Counted from the stretch's first letter, positions 25,354-37,847 are shown. The stretch: DNA of 64,000 bases from Armillaria gallica (GCA_037576215.1 JBANDB010000003.1:2356001-2420000), one strand, 5' to 3'. Numbers and translations are program-made. The notes: a model not told the origin generated them from the sequence alone.

Positions 25354-26467
25354 ATGGACTTTGGACAGATTGCGGACGATGTGTATGCGCTCGCCGCGTC
25401 GGAGGACCCCATCGCGCCGCTCGTCAAGGAAGCCCTGCAGGTCATCGACGAGGGCTTGGACACCCATGGGTGCGTCGCCTGCCTCTAATGTTCATCGCAC
25501 CTGACGGTCACCAAGCCAGGATCGGATATCCATCAGCTTCAACGGCGGCAAGGACTGTGAGTAACCCTTTGTCGTCGAGTCGAATGTCCACGATATCATT
25601 GCTAGGCACTGTGCTTCTGTACCTCTATGCCGGTGCGCTCGCTAGGCGGCTAGGGCCATCGGAGACTATGAAACCGATACATGGAATATACATCGCTGTA
25701 CCGTCACCCTTTCCCGTTCTCGAGAGGTTCATCGACGATGCAGCTGAGGCCTATCACCTCGACCTGTTCCACTGCAAGCCACCGTCAGAGCCAGTCGAAA
25801 CGAATGTTACCCTTTCTGAACAAATGGAACAGGCGCCGACCAAGCCCAAGGGAGGCGGCGGCATGCTGCAGGCTCTGGAGATCTACAAGGGCAAGTTCCC
25901 TGAAATCAGTGCCATCCTTATCGGCACACGGCGGGCAGATCCTCATGGTGGTGCGTGTTTGTGGCGTGTGGTACCTCAACGCGTTCACGTCCCCCAGCAA
26001 AGCTCTCGCACCGGAATATGACAGACGAAGGATGGCCGTCTTTTGAGCGTATTAATCCAATTATCAACTGGTCCTACAGCGACGTGTGGAAGTTTCTGCG
26101 GCAGCTGGAGGTGCCGTATTGCAGTCTGTATGATGAAGGGTAAGTCGTATTTCTACGGCCATAGTATCGTCCTTAATGAACTCGCAGATACACATCCCTT
26201 GGGTCCACATATAACACTTTTCCCAATCCCGCTTTGCTTGTTCCGTCATCACCCACGTCAACACCGCCGTCTACCGATGCCCTACCACAAGCAGGTGAAC
26301 TGCCAACCGCCCCGACGTCAACACCACATTCGCGGTCAGACAGTGTTGTATCAAGTCCGTCTTCTTCATCGGTATCCACACCACGATATCGGCCGGCTTT
26401 CGAACTGCTAGAGGGAAGCTTGGAGCGCGCTGGAAGGGGTTCAGCCATACAGATTGGTGGCGCGTAG
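25354..26467 (+). CDS. FAD1: FAD synthase (FMN adenylyltransferase)
   Basis: Adenylates FMN to FAD; member of the PAPS-reductase-like fungal FAD synthetase family. Exons 25354-25469, 25516-25556, 25606-25950, 25998-26139, 26188-26467; phase-checked, 307 residues (yeast Fad1 306). The PP-loop ISISFNGGKDC, the YIAVPSPFPVLERFI segment, the LIGTRRADPH motif, RINPIINWSYSDVWKFL and YCSLYDEGYTSLG are intact. The last about 80 residues form a Ser/Thr/Pro-rich tail (SVVSSPSSSS...) ending in ELLEGSLERAGRGS. The exon junctions interrupt the PP-loop (GGKD-C) and the GTRRADPHG motif. Confidence 0.95.
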
Positions 26468-27666
26468 CATGGGGTTAACAGAAGTACTAAAGAATTTTGT
26501 GATACATAGATGTAATCTTGGGCGTAGACCCAGTTGAAATTGTTCAAATATGGGCGTTGTATACATAGCGTCCAATAAATTGGCTGGACGCAAATAGACT
26601 TTATCTGGACACACAGCTGGGCGGCGACTATTTTGGGGGTTTTCCGTCCATTTCACTGGGTGTCGCACGCTCCAAAAGGAGCAAAAAGAATAAAAAAAGA
26701 AAGGCTTCGGGAAACCATCAGAGACCAAAAAGCGGCTGTCCCGACATCAATTTTCGTCAACTTTAAGTTCGAAAATGGCCAAGGGAGTGTAAATGGAGTG
26801 CTCTTTGAGCTTGCCATTTCATACTTTTTGGCTCAGGTAAGCTTCATGTGCATTGAAACAGGTATATGAGTATGTTACAAGACTTTCCTACTGTACAATC
26901 ATGAGAATAAATTGTAATAGCGTCCACACCCGAAGGATGGACCTGGTATGATAAAGTATGAATTTGTTGCGGTGTAAACATCTTTCCGACCATTTCTCCT
27001 GCATGCTTGCTGCACGCAATCCTGTTCACAAGCTTCATTTCGAGCTTGTTGGCTTCAAATTTAAGTGAATGGATGTGCAGAGGAGGAGGAAAGTACATCT
27101 AAATATACTCACAGCATCTAGCAGAATTTATACATGGGGAGGACATGCAAGCATAAGAGCCGTCGCAGCGCGTCGCGGGCAGTCCATACTAACTCGGAAA
27201 TATCGGACCGATGGCAGATAACATAGGGGCATGGCAGATAACTGTTGGCAGGAAAAACGCTTTTTCTCAAGTATCGTGCTACACAGGATTCTTTGTTTTC
27301 TACAACTTTAGCAGCACATTAATCATTGTGTATTGCATCTACAGTTAAATTTTAGGGCCTAAAGGTAAAGAAATGGTACCAGGAAAAATCAACAAAAACG
27401 TGGAGTATTACTACCCTTTATGGGTATGGCAGATAACTGGCAGATAACTGACCGTGGAAACCCAGCGAAACCGGCGGTGAACCATTTTGGGCGAGTCAAA
27501 GTGCGAAATGTCGGATTTTGCCTCGCCCAAGATCGGCATCTCGGATCTTGATTCTATTTTGACCATCCACAAATAGTCGCCCCCTAGCTGTGACACGAGG
27601 TGTTCGCAAGTTTGTCGCATCCTCTCGCAAATTAATAATTAGGTTACGCAAGTTTACTGTTGGCCA
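26468..27666. other. Intergenic with short GGCAGATAAC repeats
   Basis: No gene. The decamer GGCAGATAAC recurs at about 27213, 27235, 27427 and 27437, twice nearly back to back. The surroundings are AT-rich. Probably remnants of small repeats; no ends or target duplications recognised. Confidence 0.5.
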
Positions 27667-28033
27667 TTGCTTGAAAATTTGAAGGCATTCGTGATTTGCT
27701 ATTATTTCCGTGCCGCTGCCCCGTACGGTTAGTACCAAAGCGAAATTTCAGGGCTTGTGGTGGGCCCTTGAACTCTACCGAATTTTATTCGGCATACTTC
27801 TCGCTGAGCTCGATTGATCACACTTTACTAATTAGCGGAGGCATAACATTTGTATTTAGAGCAGACTACCTGCAAGATAACTGGTACGGTACATCAGTAG
27901 TGAATTAATAGGCTGCTTGTGTCTACCTGAATTTTTGGACGCTATCACGCCTATGTTCAAAACTATTTGTCGCTCAAGTATTGAAATTCGTTTACATACC
28001 AGTACTTCGATCACCATTCTGTAGGTTAGGTAT
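27667..28033 (+). repeat. Block R1, first copy
   Basis: Matches 31998-32572 in the same orientation (TTGCTTGAAAATTTGAAGGC... to CACCATTCTGTAGGT). The second copy is about 228 bp longer because of an indel near 32200-32425. It contains GTGCCGCTGCCCCGTACGG and CTCGCTGAGCTCGATTGATC, both kept. No coding function is apparent. Confidence 0.8.
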
Positions 28034-28825
28034 TCGAGCTCACATCTTCGGCGCTGATCATCACGCTGTCTCGTCGTTCATCTTCTCAGTGGCTGCGCAT
28101 TAACATCCTTGATATTATCTTTTCATTTCCTTGTACGCATTTGTCGCTTCTGCCCGCGACTTTTGGATACAATGGAAACAACTGTCGCATAAAAGAATTG
28201 CATTATCTCGTTCAACGGATATTTGACCGCTTTTTTCGCTTATTCCGTCGTCTCGAGCCTCCCGATTCCAATATATGAGGCCAACGTAATGACCATCAAG
28301 GTGATTGATTTTTTGTTGATCACACAGGGAGAAATTTGCTTGTAGACGGAGATTTAAGTTCAATTCATGGCACAGTCACGGCAACCCAAGCACAGCCACC
28401 GGGCCCACAATCGGCTTCTGAGACTTGACGGTCAGCGTCGAGGACGGACGTCTTACGCAGTCTCCCACCGTCGTCGGAGTCGCACCAGTTATAAGATCAA
28501 GGAAAGGGAGCTGTTCGCATGATACTTGAGCTCTTCTAATAGGCCCACCACTATCATACTATTTTACCATTCCCCACATTTGAAGCTGGACGGCGGTGGA
28601 GATATCTGCGCCTCGATATGTTGCGGTGCTTGCTGTATGTTCTCCTTTTCCTGGTAGGGATTCACATTTGCTAAAACTGGTCATATACAGGCATAGCTGG
28701 GTGTTCGGCTCTCAGTAACTAGTGTATGCTCAGTGCGTACTATCAACAAAGGCCACAGAGACTCGAGCTCATGTCTTCACAGATAGTTATGGCAGCGGCT
28801 CGAGCACATCTACCAGTGGATGCTG
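28034..28825. other. Between blocks R1 and R2, nothing supported
   Basis: About 0.8 kb, AT-rich, short frames only. The minus-strand frame at 28115-28363 has no partner exons or recognisable motif. Confidence 0.4.
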
Positions 28826-29363
28826 CAGGTCGTGTTGCGATAAGCCTTTCAACGAGGACTCGTTCGATGAGCAAGTGAGGAGCGATATGGAGGCGACCCG
28901 TGATCCTAATGCACCGCCTGAGCAAATGCAGCCTGCCGAGAAAATGACTGTTAAAAGTCCAAAAGAAGCTGCGGATAAAGAAGACTCGTAGTACTTACTC
29001 TTTTGGTCAGTTCCCAGTGCATGTTGGTCTTCGACCCTATCTGACGCACGAGTAGGGCCATCGATCGTCGTTTTCTGCTCTCCGCACATTTGTCTCCCGG
29101 GTCTATATCATCATGTCAGTACGATATGGCTGCAGAAATCCTTTTAATTGAGGAATGGGGACAAAAAGGATACCTTCCACGCAGGTGTCAAACAAAATGC
29201 TGTCGAATGACTCGAACCTGAAGATCAATTTGCTTAACTGGAAATGTCTACCGAACGAGGATTCAAAGCGGCTCTCCGTCCGTCTTGTGTGACCCATGCC
29301 GCGGCTTCGCCGGCTTCGTGCAAAGGTTGAATCAGATCCAGGAATTCGGGAAAAAATACAACT
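28826..29363 (+). repeat. Block R2, first copy
   Basis: Matches 31466-31994 in the same orientation. Both copies keep an open segment reading CCDKxFNEDSFDEQV, EATRDPNAPPEQMQ and SPKEAADKEDS before a TAG, so a short coding exon may have been present in the ancestor. After this block come about 300 unmatched bases, then the duplicated 7-TM block. Confidence 0.8.
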
Positions 29364-29669
29364 TGAGAGCGAACGCACGCAGTCTAACGCGCTTTTCAGG
29401 GTTTCAATGGTGACAACTAGGGGAATACTCGCAACGGTGCATCTGCATCGACTGATTCATATGGTTCATGATCCTGATAATGCAACTGTTTCCATGGTCC
29501 CTCTTACACCACGGACGTCACTGAGATGCACGTTATAGGAATCAAGAGGGAAACGGAAGCGAGCGACTCGTTTATTATATCTGTCTGAGGTCTCACCGGT
29601 GTTGGGGTAAGTAAATGACGGAAAATAACTGTAACGGATTCGGAGCCGGTTGTTCACGAAGGCTCGGTA

Positions 29670-31450
29670 ACCCTGCCGATGACGATACGACCGGTCGTCA
29701 GAACAACTGCATCAATGGAAGCTCACTGATCCTCTGATCAGCCCCGACGCTCCGAAAATGAATCCCAGTCATTCTGTTATCCCTGCTTGGAGAACCAAGC
29801 TGTGTAATGCTGTACTTCTACCTGCAACACAATCTTCTCATCAAGGAGAATTAGTACCCTGCTAGATGCAGATTGATCTCTTCTCGTTATTACATTGGTC
29901 TTTCGCTCCAATGAATCAATATCTCGCTGCTATCATTATATCAGAAATTGGGAAGGCCTTCGTTCTCATCAAATTGTCATGCCATGATTCGAAACATCTC
30001 TCTTTGGGCGCCTTCTGAAATAATATTTTATCCTTTATATGAGTGACACACTAGTCCATCTTCGTCGTCCTCTCTCTTGTTTACCATCACCAATCTGAGT
30101 CTAACCACCCACTCTCATGGCCGCTGAAACAGATAGTTCAGCAGGTTTTACTGCCAACGATACTGTCTCCATTTCAAGAATTCTTGATGCTGAGTTGAAT
30201 TCAACCATTTTCCAAGGTCACTTACATGGTACGAACTCTCATGGCTTCCTTAATTTTTGCTCTGACCTTAGAGACATGCGTAGGCATATATACCGGAATT
30301 GTGGCCTTCACATTGTGGAACATTGGTGAGAATTCAAGAGTCCCTATGTGTACTCTCCTATTTCTGCAATACTGAAATCAGTCAACGCAGATACCAAAAA
30401 ATGTCAACCTATTAGAAGAGCCATGATCGTGGTTATAATGATCGTTCATGTCATGGCTACCATCAACTTCGCCCTCTATTGGTCATGTATGCGCCTCATA
30501 TATGTCAAGCATGGGCAAACCGTCGTGGACAAATACCTGGCGAGTTGGAATTCCATCAACTTAGAAATTCCTATGGAAATCACAGGCCCCATCGTCTCCA
30601 CTATCTGTGCAGACTCTACCTTGGTATTTATAACTCTGCTGAGTGCCTGCGTCGACACTCGTCGCTAAATGTCATCTTTACTCTAGATTTGGCGCTGCTG
30701 GATGGTTTGGGGAAAGCGTTGGCCCATTGTCGTGCACCCAATCCTTTTTCTCATATCCAGAGTTGGTGCGACAATCCGTGCTCTCTAATATTTCCTGCTT
30801 ATGCTAGGTTGGCCCAGTTTTTAGAACCATGATAATATACAAACAGCCCACTGATCTAGCAGCAGCGGCATTCAGTAAGATGCTTCTGGTTCTCTATCTG
30901 GCTTTTACCCTTGCAACGACCCTTTGGTGCACCTTGGCGATCATTTTCCGTATCTGGAGTGTTGGACGGGCCAGTACCGGATCAGGGAGACCGTTCAAAG
31001 TGTACCGCCATATTATAGAAATCTTGGTTGAATCCTCAGCTCTCTATGCAATATTTCTGCTCCTAGAAATAGTCTCAGTGGCTTGCCAGAATACGGCAGA
31101 AGACTACATGGACGTCATGGTAGCATTTGCAAGAGTACGATGAGAACCATTACTTTCTTGGTATTGACAACCATCTCACTGCAATGTACTAGGGGGTAGC
31201 CCCGACACTTCTCATTGGGCGCGTCGCTGCGGGACAAGCACGGCCGGATGACTCTTGGGAGGGAAGTGTGATGTCGTCGCTTCGGTTTGGGCGAGATAAT
31301 GAACAGATGGGCTCCCAGGACAATGCTGCACAGAGTGTCACAGTTGATAATGACCTTGGAGTTCCACCAGAAAGGGAGGATCACCTCGAGGGTGTTTCTG
31401 AATAGAGGGAGAATGATGAGGATTCCTTTTTTATTGTATGGTCATTGGCA
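29670..31450 (+). repeat. Duplicated 7-TM block, copy 2
   Basis: Inverted counterpart of 11030-12850, about 17 kb away. It is followed immediately by the second copy of R2, with the junction near 31450-31466 inside the 3' region of the 7-TM gene. Confidence 0.85.
30117..31405 (+). CDS. Agaricomycete multi-pass (about 7-TM) membrane protein, copy 2
   Basis: Paralogue of 11035-12381 with the same exon structure: 30117-30228, 30272-30325, 30391-30623, 30687-30765, 30818-31134, 31193-31405; phase-checked, 335 residues. Hydrophobic segments and the motifs IWRCWMVWGKRW, SALYAIFLLLEI and GVAPTLLIGRVAAGQ are kept. Compared with copy 1, a CAG-to-TAG change at 31403-31405 removes about 20 C-terminal residues, and three bases are gained in exon 3. 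Splice sites are intact throughout, so despite the truncated tail it may still be functional. Confidence 0.78.
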
Positions 31451-31465
31451 TTGGCAGACGTTGTG

Positions 31466-31994
31466 GGTCGTGCTGCGATAAATTTTTCAACGAGGATTCG
31501 TTCGATGAGCAAGTGGGGAGGGATTTGGAGGCGACCCGTGATCCTAATGCACCGCCTGAGCAAATGCAGCGTGCCGAGAAAATGACTGTTACAAGTCCAA
31601 AAGAAGCTGCGGATAAGGAAGACTCGTAGTACTTACTCTTTTGGTAAGTTCTCAGTGCATGCTGGTCTTCGACCCTATCTGACGCACAGTAGAGCCATCG
31701 ATCGTCGTTTTCTGCTCTCCGCACATTCGTCTCCCGGGTCTATATTCTCATGTCAGTACGATATGGCTGCAGAAATCCTTTTGATTGAGGAATGGGGACA
31801 AAAAGGATACCTTCCGCATAGGTGTCAAACAAAATGCTGTCGAATGACTTGAACCTGAGGATCGACTTACTTAACAGGAAGTGTTTACCGAACGAGGATT
31901 TCAAGCGACTCTCCGTCCGTCTTATGCGATCCGTGCTTCGCCAGCTTCGTGCAAAGGTCGAATCAGATTTAGGAATTCGGAGGAAAATGCAACT
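31466..31994 (+). repeat. Block R2, second copy
   Basis: Same-orientation copy of 28826-29363. It is joined directly to the second R1 copy, whereas in the first region R1 lies upstream of R2, so the order is reversed. Confidence 0.8.
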
Positions 31995-31997
31995 CCA

Positions 31998-32572
31998 CTG
32001 CTTGAAAATTTGAAGGCATTCGTGATTTGCTATTATTTCCGTGCCGCTGCCCCGTACGGTTAGTACCAAAGCGAAATTTCAGGGCTTGTGGTGGGCCCTT
32101 AAACTCATTTTAGCATACTTCTCGCTGAGCTCGATTGATCATACTTTACTAATTAGCAGAGGCATAACATTTGTATTTAGAGCAGGCTATCTGCAAGATA
32201 TCGAAAGGATAGCCAGTTTGGAATGGGCTCGTACAAGATGCAGACAGTGTCCCTTGACTTGAGTGACCTGAAGATACTCCTAGGCTCACAATGGTAGTAC
32301 CGAAGCATAGAGACCGAAACACGAAAGGGAAACTAGTCAGAATCTGTATGGTGAAACGATGGTAAAGTATAGTGGGCGGAAGGAGTTCGGCAAGATTGCA
32401 CACCTATAAAGTTCTAAATTGCACCGGTACGGTACATCAGCAATGAATTAATAGGCCGCTTGCGTCTACCTGGATTTTTGGACGCTATCACGCCTATATG
32501 TTCAAAAATATTTGTGGCTAAAGTTTTGAAATTCGTTTACCCTTAAGTACTTCGATCACCATTCTGTAGGTA
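31998..32572 (+). repeat. Block R1, second copy with 228-bp indel
   Basis: Matches 27667-28033 on both sides of an extra segment at about 32200-32425 (between CTGCAAGATA and GGTACGGTACATCAG). The extra segment shows no terminal repeats or clear target duplication, so it may equally be a deletion in the first copy. Confidence 0.75.
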
Positions 32573-32613
32573 CAATTTTCGTCAACTTGGAGAGGACTGA
32601 CGATTAGGTTTAG

Positions 32614-33075
32614 ATGGCAGAACCTTTCAGCGTCGGATCCTTGTATCTAGCGGGCTTCACCCAAGCTCGTGCACCGCATGTCGGCCTCATCATCCCCACA
32701 TCTGCCACCGAAGGCATTCTAGTTCATATTCGCATCGATAGGGCCGTATCTCCGACATGGTCTTTTCAAACGCGTGTCCAAAATATTGCGGGAGACATGT
32801 TTCTCAGCAGCCTTCTCCGTATCGCAGTAGCAGGCATAACCGTTGACCAACTGAGAAGTGTCGCACAAACTGTTCACGTCCCGGAGAACGACGAATTTGG
32901 AGAATGCTTTCCATGGGCACAAACAGTGCTTGAGAAGCTGCATGATGAAGGACTACTGCAGCTGAAGAGCATGTCGGGGTTGGCCAAAGAATTTGACGAG
33001 TTTGCAACGGGAAGTAAGGCGTATGCGAGAAGAGATAGGTTCCCTAACGTGGCAGTTTCCCAATTTTGTGCATGA
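32614..33075 (+). CDS. Small conserved fungal protein, DUF6914-like
   Basis: Single open frame of 153 residues from ATG 32614. The layout GLIIPTSATEGILVHIRID...PTWSFQTRVQ...LLRIAVAGITVDQLRSVAQT VHVPE...ECFPWAQTVLEKLHDEGL corresponds to a family of short basidiomycete and ascomycete proteins usually labelled DUF6914 (function unknown). This is recognition of the pattern, not a database match. No signal peptide or membrane helix. It follows the repeat mosaic directly and precedes the amidase in the same orientation. Confidence 0.7.
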   Translation: MAEPFSVGSLYLAGFTQARAPHVGLIIPTSATEGILVHIRIDRAVSPTWSFQTRVQNIAGDMFLSSLLRIAVAGITVDQLRSVAQTVHVPENDEFGECFPWAQTVLEKLHDEGLLQLKSMSGLAKEFDEFATGSKAYARRDRFPNVAVSQFCA

Positions 33076-33439
33076 ATCGACTCTCGGCAAAGTCCGGACT
33101 CTTCTTACCACTACCAGCGACCTCGGAGAACAAACACGTCTATATCCGACTACTGTGATCTCTGGAATAATATGATAAAGCTCAAATCTACTGGAACACT
33201 TCGTACTTACTATGCGGCGCTAAGATACTTCGGACAGAACTCTCGCCTTGTTGCCTTTCGCTTCAAGTTTTAAGCGGAATTTCAAGCTGCCTATGCCTAA
33301 CATGTCCCTGCAGCTTGAACTTGAGGCCATGATGACGGGACTACTGGATCACTCCGCACCTCACTCTCGCAGCGGCAGGCATTACAACCGGCACTTATTT
33401 ACCGTCCATTCCGGCGATAACTAAGTATACACTTTCTCC

Positions 33440-35415
33440 ATGTCGCCTACTCTAGAGGACCTCGCTTTCGTCGAACAGCGCCTGAACTTGACCATAAAAC
33501 CCGAACAGCGAAATGACTATCTCGCGCTTATCACAGCCACTGACAATGCTGCAAAAGCCGTAATGGACATGCCTGGTTCGTGCTCTGCCCCCCGAGTGAC
33601 GTTCAATTCAAACCTTGGGGTAGATTTCACGCCTCCTGTAGACTATAGACGCTTCCCGCGTACGGATATCTACATTCCAGCCAATGAAAACAACCCCCGG
33701 AGGGGGTGGGCTTGCAAGGCAACGGTGAAAGGCGCCCCAGAGGGTCTTCTCAAGGGGAAGACCATCTGCCTCAAGGACAATATCTGCCTAGCGGGCGTTC
33801 CATGCCAGTTCGGCACGGACGTCGTAAAAGATTTCATCCGTACGCTCTCTAATCTCCGATCATGATCCAGCCGAGAACTCACATCACCAGCGGAGGTGGA
33901 CGCCACTGTCGTGTCTAGGATACTCGAAAACGGAGGTACCATCCTCGGGAAAGCAACGTGTGAGGTATGCCCAATCGCTCGATGTCCCGGTGATCTATTC
34001 TCACTCGGCCGTACTAGAACATGTCCCACGGTGCAGCATCTTTCACCTCGCCAAATGGGCCCGTACAGAACCCGTACGCCGACGGGTTCTCCACCGGGGG
34101 TTCCTCTTCGGGGTGTGGAACCCTCATTGGTAAGGGGGAGGTAGACATGGGCGTGGGAGGCGATCAAGGAGGCAGTGTTCGAATCGTGAGTGCGTCCGAG
34201 CCGCGTCGAACTCAATTTTATTATGCATCTAGCCTGCTGCGTTTTGTGGGGTCGTCGGTTTGAAGGCGACTTTTGGGCTTGTGCCTTACACTGGTGTCTT
34301 ATCGTCGGAACGGTCCCTTGACCACGTTGGTACGTATAATTGGTGCTATAGGTGTGTCAGTCCTTTTCATAGGTCGAGTAAGGTCCTATGGCGGCTACTG
34401 TCAAGGACGCTGCTCTCCTCCTTCAGGCCGTGGCCGGCTATGATGACCTGGACGACCGCCAGCTAGGCGCACCGTCATACGAAAACTTACCGTCGTATAT
34501 CCCTACTTCCCGCGACCTATCTGGTCTCAGGATCGGCGTCCTAAAAGAAGGTTTCACAAGCGTACACATGTCTCCCGAAGTCGAACAGGCCGTCCGGTCC
34601 GCGATCGCAAAGTTCAAGGAGCTCGGTGCTGAAATCAAAGAGGTCTCTGTCCCTGCGCACTCTCAAGGTGGGAGCTTGATGCATGTCATCAATAAAATGG
34701 GGAGCCATCAAACTAGACAAGGTAGAGCGGTTGGTGCTCGAGGCCTGTACGTGAATGGATTTTTAGAAAAGTTGCTGCCTTGGGAGCAGAGTAAATGGGA
34801 TGAGGTATTCAAGGGTTCGGTTCCTCACTCGTTGCTCACACTTGTCAGGTCCATTCTTTCGTCCAAGGAACATCAGTTAGCGGGTATGTGTCTCGTATTT
34901 CTCACTTACTCCACATCATATTGATGAGTTCCTAGCGAATATGCGTTCCAACACTACCCGACGGTTTATGGTCGCGCTATGAACATCATGCGCCGTGTCA
35001 AGGCCGACTATGATAAAGCCTTGTCCGAGGTAGACGTTTTTGTAATGCCCACAGTACCTTTCGTTGCTCGCCGACACGTCGAGCTAGGCGCAGGGCCACT
35101 TGCATGTGTTGAGAAATGTGGTAAAACATCGTCCCCTTCCTTTTTATTCCTTACTTTTGATTTACACATTCGAGTCTAGCCGGCATTACGGAAAACACGA
35201 CCACGTTCAACGCTACGGGTCACCCAGCTCTAGCTTTTCCCGTTGGATTTGGCTCGCCCACAAAGGAAGACATCTTGACTCCTGAGGATGAAGCTATCAG
35301 GTTACCAATTTCGATGCAGATCGTAGGTAGGATGTGGGAAGATGCGATGTGCATCAAGGTCGCTGCTGCATGGGAGGATACTTGGAATTGGAAGACTGGA
35401 CAGAGGAAGATTTAA
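33440..35415 (+). CDS. Amidase signature family hydrolase
   Basis: Hydrolyses a C-N amide bond with a Ser-cisSer-Lys triad; substrate not deducible. Exons 33440-33575, 33642-33839, 33891-33964, 34018-34185, 34233-34329, 34383-34883, 34929-35120, 35180-35415; phase-checked, 533 residues. The catalytic Lys is in [11 protein letters not shown], the Ser-rich loop is [14 protein letters not shown], and the nucleophile region is [20 protein letters not shown]; all are intact. The usual [10 protein letters not shown] and [14 protein letters not shown] segments are also there. The intron at 34884-34928 is placed with acceptor GATGAG (not the later CCTAG) because only that keeps phase. Stop codons of this gene and the convergent dioxygenase are 128 bp apart. 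Fungal members act on indole acetamide, nitrile-derived or xenobiotic amides. Confidence 0.92.
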
Positions 35416-35543
35416 ATACTAGAACCCCATTCACTGTATTCTGCGTTTGGTATAGTCATGTACCAACGGGGCGATTACATGTAATTAAGTACTACTACAA
35501 CTTCTAAGCGGTTCAACGTCAAAAACAGGGCGACCATATGATT

Positions 35544-37150
35544 CTACACAGTCAACGACTCAGCAGCATCTAGAGCACTTGCAGACGCTTCGGCACCGGC
35601 ACTCAGAGAGACGGTGGGGATAACACCGATAGGATTTGAGTCACTAGTGTCGAAGGTCTCGGAAACGTTCACACCGACGGTGATGTAGCCGACGATACCA
35701 TCAGCTAAGGTGGACCCCAGGAGCTGCGCGGAGATCACAGCACTGTAACCATCAGCGTTGGCGACGGGATAGATGCTGTCAGCCTGTGATGACCGTCAGT
35801 ATCTAAACGTGGAGGGGTGGAAATGTACTCACATCGTTGGTGACCCGATCCAAAGTGCTCAGGTGGGCGGTGTAGGGATCCATGGCGTACACTTCGTTGA
35901 TGAGAGACTCGTTGAAGAAGAGTTGTCTGTTAGAACAGGATGAGAAGTTATGCTCCGCACGGCTGACCCTAATTTGCTACTCACCCGACGTGTTGGATAC
36001 TTGAGGTAGTCAGAGTATTCGTGCCGTCCTCGGATACAGTGCCATTAACACTGGGACAAGGGTTCAGATGTGCCAGCTATCAAAGTATTAGGGAAAGTGG
36101 ACGGACTGTACAGCAATATGGATGTGAGTCGTGCGGCTCGCATAATAGCCCGGGAAGGTGGAAAGGAATCTGTAGGCAAACTGTTAAGGTGCGTTATATG
36201 CTTTGGAAGAAAATTATCTACTCTGCAATGCCATTCTCGTCAGTGGCAGTGAAACCTCGGAGGAACGTCTTGTCATCAGTTGTTCCGTCACTCCGGAGGG
36301 TTACACCTGGCATGGGAGAATAAATAAAGTCAGACAGTGGAAAGGGTTAAAGAACAAACCTTCGTATGCCTCTACGGTGTCGGGGTCGATGCCGGTATAA
36401 CCACTAGATGTTTATCTTTTAGCGCAAAATACACGAAGACTTGAATTCGAATGAGCGCACCTGTAGATACCGGAAGCATTGCAGTGCTAAATGGCCGCAA
36501 TTATGTTAGCGAATCTCGACTTGAGATTTAGACTTACCCAAAAATCGATGTAAGCTCCAGAAATCGGTTCACAAGTATCTGCGTTAACTGGAAGAGATGC
36601 CATCAGGGGAACCGGTTAAACGACCATCGAGAGTGAGACTTACTCAGACCGATATCTAAGTACATATCAATACCCTCCTGGCCCTCCCGGACGTCACGGC
36701 GATACAACTCGCCTATAAAAGAGTTAGGAAGGACCAGAGAACATCCAAATAAACCGACCATCAATGAAATAGGGACCAAAGATGGTGTCTGGAGACAAAA
36801 GACAGGTGTCATTCTGGATCTCGGCGTACTTGGCTCTCTCCTCGAGTCCCCGGGAGTTCCAATTACGTGCAGCAAGTTTAGTGTCCTCTATTTTGCGTAG
36901 CTGGAGGTTTCGGCGACGTTCCTCAGCAAGCCCGCCGGCGCGCTTGGCGATAGAATCCGTACAGTGGCTCAGTCCACGCGAAGTCGCGTGTGAGCGTTTG
37001 TGAAGCATAGCTGCAATGTGTTGTTACGACCCGTTTCGTGTAGTAGCAGGACAACATACCTTCAGGCATCGACGTTTCCTTGTGGGGGTGGGCGGAAGTC
37101 GATGAGATGTAGAAGATGACAATACCAGCGAGAGCGAGAGCAAAGCGCAT
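35544..37150 (-). CDS. Secreted intradiol ring-cleavage dioxygenase
   Basis: Non-haem Fe(III) enzyme that opens catechol-type rings between the hydroxyls. Eleven exons: 37150-37060, 37010-36759, 36712-36644, 36587-36538, 36486-36461, 36403-36360, 36306-36222, 36169-36107, 36050-35985, 35926-35833, 35783-35544; phase-checked, 359 residues. The N-terminus MRFALALAGIVIFYISSTSA is a signal peptide. Core: TCLLSPDTIFGPYF, DTCEPISGAYIDFWHCNASG, FLRGFTATDENG, then FPGYYASRTTHIHIAV, which holds a Tyr and both His iron ligands. The extracellular type is common in wood- and litter-decaying fungi and acts on lignin-derived catechols. Confidence 0.93.
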
Positions 37151-37847
37151 TTTGAACGAGGTGTAGATTTAACAGTGAGCGTAGAGTGCTTGAAGGGAGA
37201 GGCAAATGTTGAGTAATTGAGCAGGAACATTTTTGTAGGACGCTTTTATAAGGTTGCAGACGCGTACTGCGGGGTGCATTGAGATTTGCCTCCGAAGCTG
37301 CGCTCGTGTGGTTGAGTCCGGGAGGGCGCACCCAATACAGAGCTTTTCATTGGTCGCTGAGCTACCTCATGCAAGAGGGAGCAAGAATTATACCTTTGAA
37401 AATGTAGTAATGAGCAACAGACACAGCCAAGGCTGCGGGGGGCTGCGGTCAGCGATGGTCGTCGTTATTAGCATTTATTCGGAAGATATTAACTTGGAGT
37501 GTTAAGATTGACCATACTAAAGAAGCCAACAATTTGAGGCAACGCTGCGCTGTATCGGATCTGCGCAAGGATTGCCGTGATCACAAGGGAGGAAGAAAGA
37601 CGGCCGATCGTCCGCCATTCACCACTGCGATTGACCGGCACCCGGCTCCGAGTTACCGGCATTGTGTGAGACAATACTACGAAGGATTCATCGAGAGACG
37701 CGATTGCAGTAGAGAAGAAAATGACACTTTGGATTAGTCAACGAGTTTCTTCTTCCATTGGGATGGGTGTTGGCGAACTCGTATCGAAAGTTATGACGCA
37801 TAGTATTTGCCACTGTTACGATGAATTTTCGACTTACATAATCAGTC
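37151..37847. other. Intergenic between dioxygenase and uS8m genes
   Basis: The two genes are divergent; nothing else supported. The GC-rich, pyrimidine-rich stretch upstream of 37150 (on the minus strand) fits a promoter and leader. Confidence 0.5.

Noticed and set aside
26182..26187. Possible premature end of FAD synthase near the last exon
   Set aside because: The intron 26140-26187 removes the apparent stop and the spliced frame matches the family to its C-terminus.
27209..27455. GGCAGATAAC repeats as a possible CRISPR-like or regulatory array
   Set aside because: Spacing is irregular, only four copies exist, and the host is clearly eukaryotic; more likely debris of small repeats.
33670..34215. 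181-codon minus-strand frame
   Set aside because: Antisense of the amidase exons and introns.
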